Assembly: GCA_036939355.1 (NCBI GenBank)
Contig: JALLAP010001097.1
Location: 1 to 10,670, forward strand
DNA from: Thalassiosira profunda
Taxonomy: Eukaryota > Bacillariophyta > Thalassiosirophyceae > Thalassiosirales > Thalassiosiraceae
Length of the DNA stretch: 10,670 nucleotides
Direction: 5' to 3'
The translations under genes and the position numbers were made by a program. Under the pieces are notes generated by a model that saw only the letters and a list, made by a program, of their open reading frames with translations, had not been told where the DNA came from and searched no databases. How positions within the stretch are numbered: the first letter of the stretch is position 1; each line of letters begins with the position of its first letter. Of this stretch, positions 5,960-10,670 are shown piece after piece.

Positions 5960-6247
5960 ATGTATCGGCGGTCCCTCGCCGCCCTCGGCAAGGCCTCGCG
6001 GACCATGGTCCGGGATCCGCGCAAGGCGAAGCGGGCCCGCACGGCCGTCGTCGCGGCAAAGGATACCGACGACAGCAACAGCAGCCTCCAGGCCCATCAA
6101 CCGCCATCGCACGACGTCGGACGGCCGCAGCTGCCCTTCGAGCCCTCGGCGCAGAACCGGCAATCGATGGGGCTGGGGTCGTATATGCTGGCAGGTGCGG
6201 GGGTGGCATTAGGGTTTACTCTGGTGGGGGCGCTGTTCGGGGGCTAG
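5960..6247 (+). CDS. Small tail-anchored protein, 95 residues, unknown family
   Basis: The protein begins MYRRSLAALGKASRTM, is rich in Arg, Lys and Ala up to residue 34, has a polar linker (35-70), and ends in one hydrophobic segment with repeated glycines (GLGSYMLAGAGVALGFTLVG, then ALFGG, residues 71-95). This suggests a C-terminal membrane anchor with Gly-x-x-x-Gly packing, and the basic, acid-poor N-terminus could direct it to mitochondria or another organelle. An in-frame ATG at 5867 would add 31 residues. I prefer 5960 because third positions turn from mixed to almost entirely G/C exactly there, and the bases before it look like an A/C-rich leader. I do not recognise the family. It converges with the large minus-strand gene to the right. 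Confidence 0.65.
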   Translation: MYRRSLAALGKASRTMVRDPRKAKRARTAVVAAKDTDDSNSSLQAHQPPSHDVGRPQLPFEPSAQNRQSMGLGSYMLAGAGVALGFTLVGALFGG

Positions 6248-6501
6248 GCTAGGGCTTTTCGTGCACCTCGGTTGCATGATGGTTGAGAGAAGAAGGCAAT
6301 GGACAGCAGGGTCGCACAGCAAATTTCCAGGGATGACGCGTTGGGGGCGCTGCTCTATTGCAAGTTCTTGCTAAGAAACTGAATGCCGGGGATGTGTTGC
6401 AATGCCCCGTTTTGGTGAGAAGTTGGTTATTAAATGAATGCACAAGCAAAGGGGAATTAAGAAGCACAACTCTGCGAGGTAGACAAAACACATTCGGTTC
6501 T
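6248..6501. other. Shared 3' region of two convergent genes
   Basis: The stop codons of the 95-residue gene (plus) and the 1304-residue gene (minus) face each other across 254 bases. The stretch is AT-richer than the genes. ATTAAA at 6429-6434 on the plus strand may be the poly(A) signal of the small gene. No gene is seen here; the minus-strand open frame in it is unremarkable. Confidence 0.45.
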
Positions 6502-9500
6502 CTAGTGCTGGGGCGCGGGCCGTCGAGCTCCTTTCTTCAGAATCTGCCGCACCACCCTCTGCGAACGCTGCCGCTGTTCGACCTCGCCGCCGGAAGGCAC
6601 GACGACCGCCTCGCCGTCGCTGCCGGCGCGTTGCACCCACCCGCGCCCGTCCATGAGCCGCAGCCACGTCACCGCATCCGCCGCGGCGACCCGCTCGGAC
6701 ACCAGAAACCCTTCACCTTCTCGGATAAACTCGCCCGTGGCCGCGGCGCGCGTAGAGGGACCGCGCCGGACGCACAGCCCCGCGGAAGAGCAACGCAGCG
6801 CCGCGTACCTCCAGCCGTCGCGGTGGCGCTCGATGGAGGGTGGTGAGCGGCACTCCTCGAGGAGGGACCGGCCGTCCTCGTCGCGGATTTGGACCCACTC
6901 TCCTGGGGTAGCGAATGCTTTCAGAGAGGCGTATCGGTCCCGCACCGTCGACGGACCCGTTGCATTGTCGCCACCCCGTTGTTGTCGATCCCGTCGGCGG
7001 TACAGTTTGGCAAAGCACTCGGTGCCAGGAACAGCGGAATGGCTTTGTTCGCAGATCGTCACCACCTCCGACGCCCTCAAGAACTCCCCGCATTCGAAGC
7101 GGAAGGCGGCATCGTTGCGATTCGATTTGATGATTGGCGCGCGACCCGACGGACCGTGTCGCACATCCAGTCCAGCGACGGATGTAACTCGAAACCAGAA
7201 CGAGCCGTCGCGCACGTCGGGGGCATCCACCGCACGGGCGTAGGTTGTGTCTCCCAAGTGTCGGGGTATCCAGCCTTGGCCGTTCCACAGACGAACGAAG
7301 CTCTGGATCGACAGTATGAACAATGAAATCCGATGAGGGAAATGCAAGATGCAAGTGAAACGGCAACGCAACGACTTGTCGCACCTTTGGACCCGCCTCG
7401 TCGGATGAATCCCACCTCTCGACCGGCACGACGGTCCCGCAGGGGATGATGGGCATCGTTTGCGGCTGCGGTTGCTGCGGCCCCTGCTGCTTTTGGGGAG
7501 TCCTCTGCGGCGGCGACGCCCGGCTCTGCCGACGGTCCTTCTCCTTCGTGGGCGTGACGGCGACCCGATTCCAGACGGAATCGAAGAAGGAGCTGCTGAT
7601 GACCGACGCGGCCTCCACGGAATCCGAGGCGGTGGTGGAGGGAGGGGCCGGCGGCTTCCGCGGCGTGGTCGGCTGCGAGTCGTCCCGGCGAGGAGCATTC
7701 GTCGACGTGGGGCCCGGCTGCGGCTCCGGGGGCGGCAGCAGCACCTTGACCCCGAGGGGAGGCGCCACAACGCGCAGCCACACAACATGGTCGTCGTTGG
7801 GTGATCTCTCCTGCGCATTCGGGTGCCGCGGCTTGCCCGCGGCCTCCGCGCCCCCCGCGGGCACAATCGCACTCCCGATCTCCTCGTACGCCCGCCCCTC
7901 CGCCAAATCCTCGTCGTGCGGGACGATGGCCCACCCGCTCCCGTCCGCGAGCTTGATCAACCCCCGCCCGTTCGTGTACAGGCTCCCGTCGTCGGTGGCC
8001 TCCATCCGTCCCGCGGCCTCGAAGATCCGCCCGCGGGCGAGGTACCGCGCCCCCCCGGGCGGGGGGCGCTTCCGCCCCCCCGCCGATGCGGGGGAGGCCG
8101 AAGGGGAGGTCCGCACAAAGGGCGACGTGCCCGGCGCGTCGCGAGGGCGGGAGTGCTGCGGCGTTGCGGGGCCGTGGTGGATCAGGTTCGACACCTGGAA
8201 GTGGGGCGCGTCGAGGATTTTCAGCCCGGCCGGGGCCGTGACGCGCATGAGGTAATAGGTTTTGGCGTTCGGGGGGGAGGGTTCCTCGTTGGCGAGGCTG
8301 TCGTCGGGCAGCGAGGTCGAGCCGTCGCCGATGCCGGTGATGGACGACCCGGCCTCCTCGAACGATTCGCCCACGGCGGCAGTTGGAAATGCGGACAGCG
8401 GCGGCTGTCGCGGGGGACGCCGTTTGTTCCGCTTTCTCCTCGACCGGACCGCCGTTGGCGTCGCCACCGACGACGCCACGACCGACGAATAAAAGGAGCC
8501 GTCGGCCGTGGAATTCATCGCGGTGGAGTTGAGCGCCGACGAGTGCAGCGACGAGTTGTCCTCGAAGCTCAACGACAACGACGCGTCGATGGCACCACCG
8601 TCACCAGCGCTCCGGCCGTCGCCTCCGCCCACGCTGCCCGGGACGCCCCCCCGCTCCCCCCGAGTCACGTCCCGCATCAGGCACGCCGCCCGCAGCCTCC
8701 GATCGACGTCGGCGACCCTCCGATCGGCGACCCACCCCCGCCGCGCGGCCAATCTCAAATACCGCACCTCGCCCGCGTCGGCGTCGTCGACCAGGTCCTC
8801 GCTGTTCGCCTCCCCGCCATCATTGTGGGTGGATTGCAAGGGCAGCGAAAGGCGGAGGGACACCGCGTGCGACGATCCGGGCAACAGGCCCAGTCCCAAT
8901 GGCGCGGCGTCGGGGGACGGCCCCGACAGCACCGGCAGCGGCGACGAGGCGGCGACGCGGTACAGGAACGGGCCGCGTTCCACCGCGCGCTGCAGGGATG
9001 CCGAGGCGGATTGCGACAGGGGCTCGGCGATGGGTTGCTGATGGTTGTTGCGGTCGTGGTCCGTCAGGATCAGGTAGCCGTAGTGGCCCATCGTAGAGTC
9101 GACTGATTCGTTCGTCGGTCGATTCGGCCCGTCGCCTTCTTCAGTCGCATCCAACGAGACTCGATCGTTGGCGTACCCGCCCGTCAAAATGGAATCGACG
9201 CGAATCGCCCGGACGAAGGCCGTCGTCTTCGACCGCTCCCCGCTGCCGCCTCCCTCGTTCGATCGGCAACGGAGCGGCACGGTGATTTCCGGCGCGCGCG
9301 TCCCGACGATCTCCCCGTGGCCGACGTAGTGCCTTCCTCCGTGCGTGCCTTCCAGTTCCTCCTCCTCCGACGTCGGCCGATGCGCCGCCAATTTCCCCCG
9401 CCCGCCCTCGTCGAACAGCTCGTCTTCGGACAGAGGCGACGCCACCCCCCGAAAGGCGATGCGGTAATAGCGCGGTTCGTCGGCCGCGGTGCCAATCTCG

Positions 9501-10498
9501 TCGGAGGGGCACCGCTGCGGCTGCGCTGCCGTTGATGACGATTGCTTTGTGGGCGACAGTCGCAATTTCCCCCTTTGCTCATTGTTCGATCGTCGATCCG
9601 CGCTTCTTCTTCCCCATTCCCCGTCCAGCTCATCGGACGGATGCCGCACCGGGGGAGGCCTCCGCCGCTCCCGCTGATGGGCGGGGGACCTCCGCGCTTT
9701 GTCAGTTGTGGCGTACGGGACAATGACGTCCTTCCGCCGCATCGCATCTCGCCGCTCGTGGAGGGGCCCTTTCATTGGCCCCCCTGTCTCCTCTTGGGCG
9801 CACTCCCCCACGGGCCGGCCGTTCGGTTGTCGCACTCTGCTGTGGCCGTTGCTGGGTTGTTTGGCCCATCGCACATCCCCGCCACCGATGCCGCTCTTTT
9901 GGTTGAGCGCCCGTATCCGATCCCCCACCGTCGTCCCCTTGGCGGCTGTTGCCGCCGCCGACGCCGGCCTCCGTTCCATTGCCACCTCATTTGCGCTCCC
10001 CTCACCTCCACTAGTATCATTTGCGGGCCTGTCATGATCGAACCGCAGCCTCCCCATTCCCGTTTCGAGGCTGGCCGCGCTCGTGGCCTCCGTCAGGACG
10101 GCCGTGCTCGCGCCGCTCCCCCCGCTTCCGCCTGTTGCCTCGCCGCCCCGGCCGTTGTTCTGTTTGACGGGCGGGAATTCTTCGTGCTGGGGCTGCCGAC
10201 GATTGCGATTATAATTGTCGTTTGGCCAGGACGACGCTGTGGAATTGTTGTTGGGGGACTCGCGGCGCTTGACGGGGGAGAGCGGCGATTGCAGAGGAGG
10301 CGATGTATCGACGTTGGATTGAAGAGGAAAGGATGAATTGGATTGCCCCCCGTTCCTCCCTGCTCCAGCAACTGCTGTTGCTGGCTCCACGGAATCCTCA
10401 TTCTGACCGCCAACCACCGCCGCCGTTCTCCCCCGCGCGCGGGCCTGGAGGAGCCTTCGCTGCCGCGGCGAGACACCGTACCGCCGGGGGCTGTTCAT
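6502..10498 (-). CDS. Multi-module SH3b-like protein, 1304 residues, one intron
   Basis: The coding sequence joins exon 1 (10498-7385, 1038 codons) to exon 2 (7302-6502, 266 codons plus TAG). Residues 1-340 are disordered, Arg/Ser/Asn/Pro-rich. From about 343 on, a module recurs about six times: near 343-480, 512-598, 747-862, 905-1053, 1073-1190 and 1203-1264. Each opens with a strand like 'LMRVTAPAGLKIL', 'WLRVVAPPLGVKV', 'WFRVTSVAGLDVRHGPS' or 'AALRCSSAGLCVRRGPS'. The clearer ones close with 'xRLxDGRGW[IV]' (RRGWV 586-590, DGSGWAI 852-858, NGQGWIP 1045-1051, DGRGWVQ 1256-1262). This 'GLxVRxGPS ... GW' pattern resembles bacterial-type SH3 (SH3b) domains, which often bind peptides or cell-wall material. 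Modules 1 and 2 are the most decayed. A basic patch RSRRKRNKRRPPRQPP (685-700) could be a nuclear signal. No catalytic domain, signal peptide or membrane segment is visible. It could be a scaffold or adaptor. Confidence 0.75.
7303..7384 (-). other. 82-nt GT-AG spliceosomal intron in the SH3b-like gene
   Basis: On the minus strand the donor is CCAAAG|GTGCGA at 7385/7384 and the acceptor is CGATCCAG|AGCTTC at 7303/7302. Removal of 82 nt (phase 0 on both sides) shifts the reading frame by one and joins two long frames so that ERWDSSDEAGPK continues into SFVRLWNGQGWIPR, completing a module that matches its neighbours. Translating through the intron instead gives out-of-character, Arg/Cys-rich sequence. 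This supports splicing over a frameshift. Confidence 0.8.
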
Positions 10499-10670
10499 CG
10501 CGGCGGAGGCAGGAGGTGCAGGTGAGGAAATAAAGGTGAGGAATGGGTCGGGGAGAGACTGAGCTGCTGAGCTCTCTGAGCTGACAAAAGATACGGCTTA
10601 GAAAATTGTACTTATCTACTACAAAATGCAGAACGCATGTCCGCTTTGGGGCACCATTTCGGCTCTCGCA
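10499..10670 (-). promoter_or_regulatory. Leader and promoter side of the SH3b-like gene
   Basis: This stretch lies upstream of the ATG at 10498-10496. The part next to the gene is pyrimidine-rich on the coding strand (CCTCCTGCCTCCGCCGCG before the ATG). Further out it becomes AT-richer (10590-10630). Three copies of CTGAGCT (plus strand 10559-10565, 10567-10573, 10576-10582) sit 8 to 9 bases apart. No other gene is seen before the window ends. Confidence 0.4.

Noticed and set aside
6713..7384. Reading straight through the intron as a longer exon 1, or as a frameshifted pseudogene
   Set aside because: Sequence past 7384 loses the module pattern in that frame, while canonical splice sites restore it exactly in the next frame.
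7823..9106. 427-residue plus-strand frame
   Set aside because: It is antisense to exon 1 of the SH3b-like gene and Arg/Gly/Pro-rich without structure.
1..10670. Defence system, biosynthetic cluster, integrated virus or CRISPR array
   Set aside because: No nuclease, helicase, transposase, capsid, polymerase or synthase motifs and no regularly spaced repeats were seen on either strand.

Overview
The window looks like compact nuclear DNA from a GC-rich eukaryote, most likely a stramenopile alga of diatom type. Coding stretches strongly prefer G or C at third positions. Genes lie a few hundred bases apart on both strands, most without introns. One gene is interrupted by a short 82-nt GT-AG intron. 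The partial gene at the left edge encodes a signal sequence followed by Ala-Phe at the expected cleavage point, as in heterokont plastid preproteins. No bacterial operon structure, ribosome binding sites, tRNA, rRNA, CRISPR array or recognisable transposase was seen. The lineage is an inference from gene style, not from a marker gene.

Layout. (1) Bases 1 to about 189, minus: the 5' coding end of a targeted protein, possibly DUF4864/SnoaL-like, running off the left edge. Its start codon is not visible. (2) 190-944: non-coding DNA with a foldback repeat (inverted arms 186-208 and 434-456), nested GGGCC palindromes and a tandem CACGTG pair. (3) 945-3554, minus: an 869-residue protein with a hydrophobic hairpin and a C-terminal VASt lipid-transfer-like domain. 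(4) 3555-4210: a divergent promoter region. (5) 4211-5569, plus: a 452-residue DUF1664-like membrane and coiled-coil protein. (6) 5570-5959: intergenic DNA with an antisense open stretch (5738-5893) that resembles the end of a small membrane protein. (7) 5960-6247, plus: a 95-residue tail-anchored protein. (8) 6502-10498, minus, with an intron at 7303-7384: a 1304-residue protein with a long disordered N-terminal half and about six degenerate SH3b-like modules. (9) 10499-10670: its upstream region.

The genes do not form an obvious pathway. Three or four encode proteins that touch membranes: a lipid-transfer-like protein, a DUF1664-like organelle protein, a small tail-anchored protein, and possibly the antisense fragment. 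The lipid-transfer-like and DUF1664-like genes are divergent across a 656-bp gap and may share regulation, but this is inference. The most unusual items are the multi-module SH3b-like protein, the lipid-transfer-like protein with its membrane hairpin on the wrong side of the VASt domain and no visible GRAM domain, a minimal upstream ORF whose stop overlaps that gene's start codon, and the foldback repeat beside the left-edge gene.
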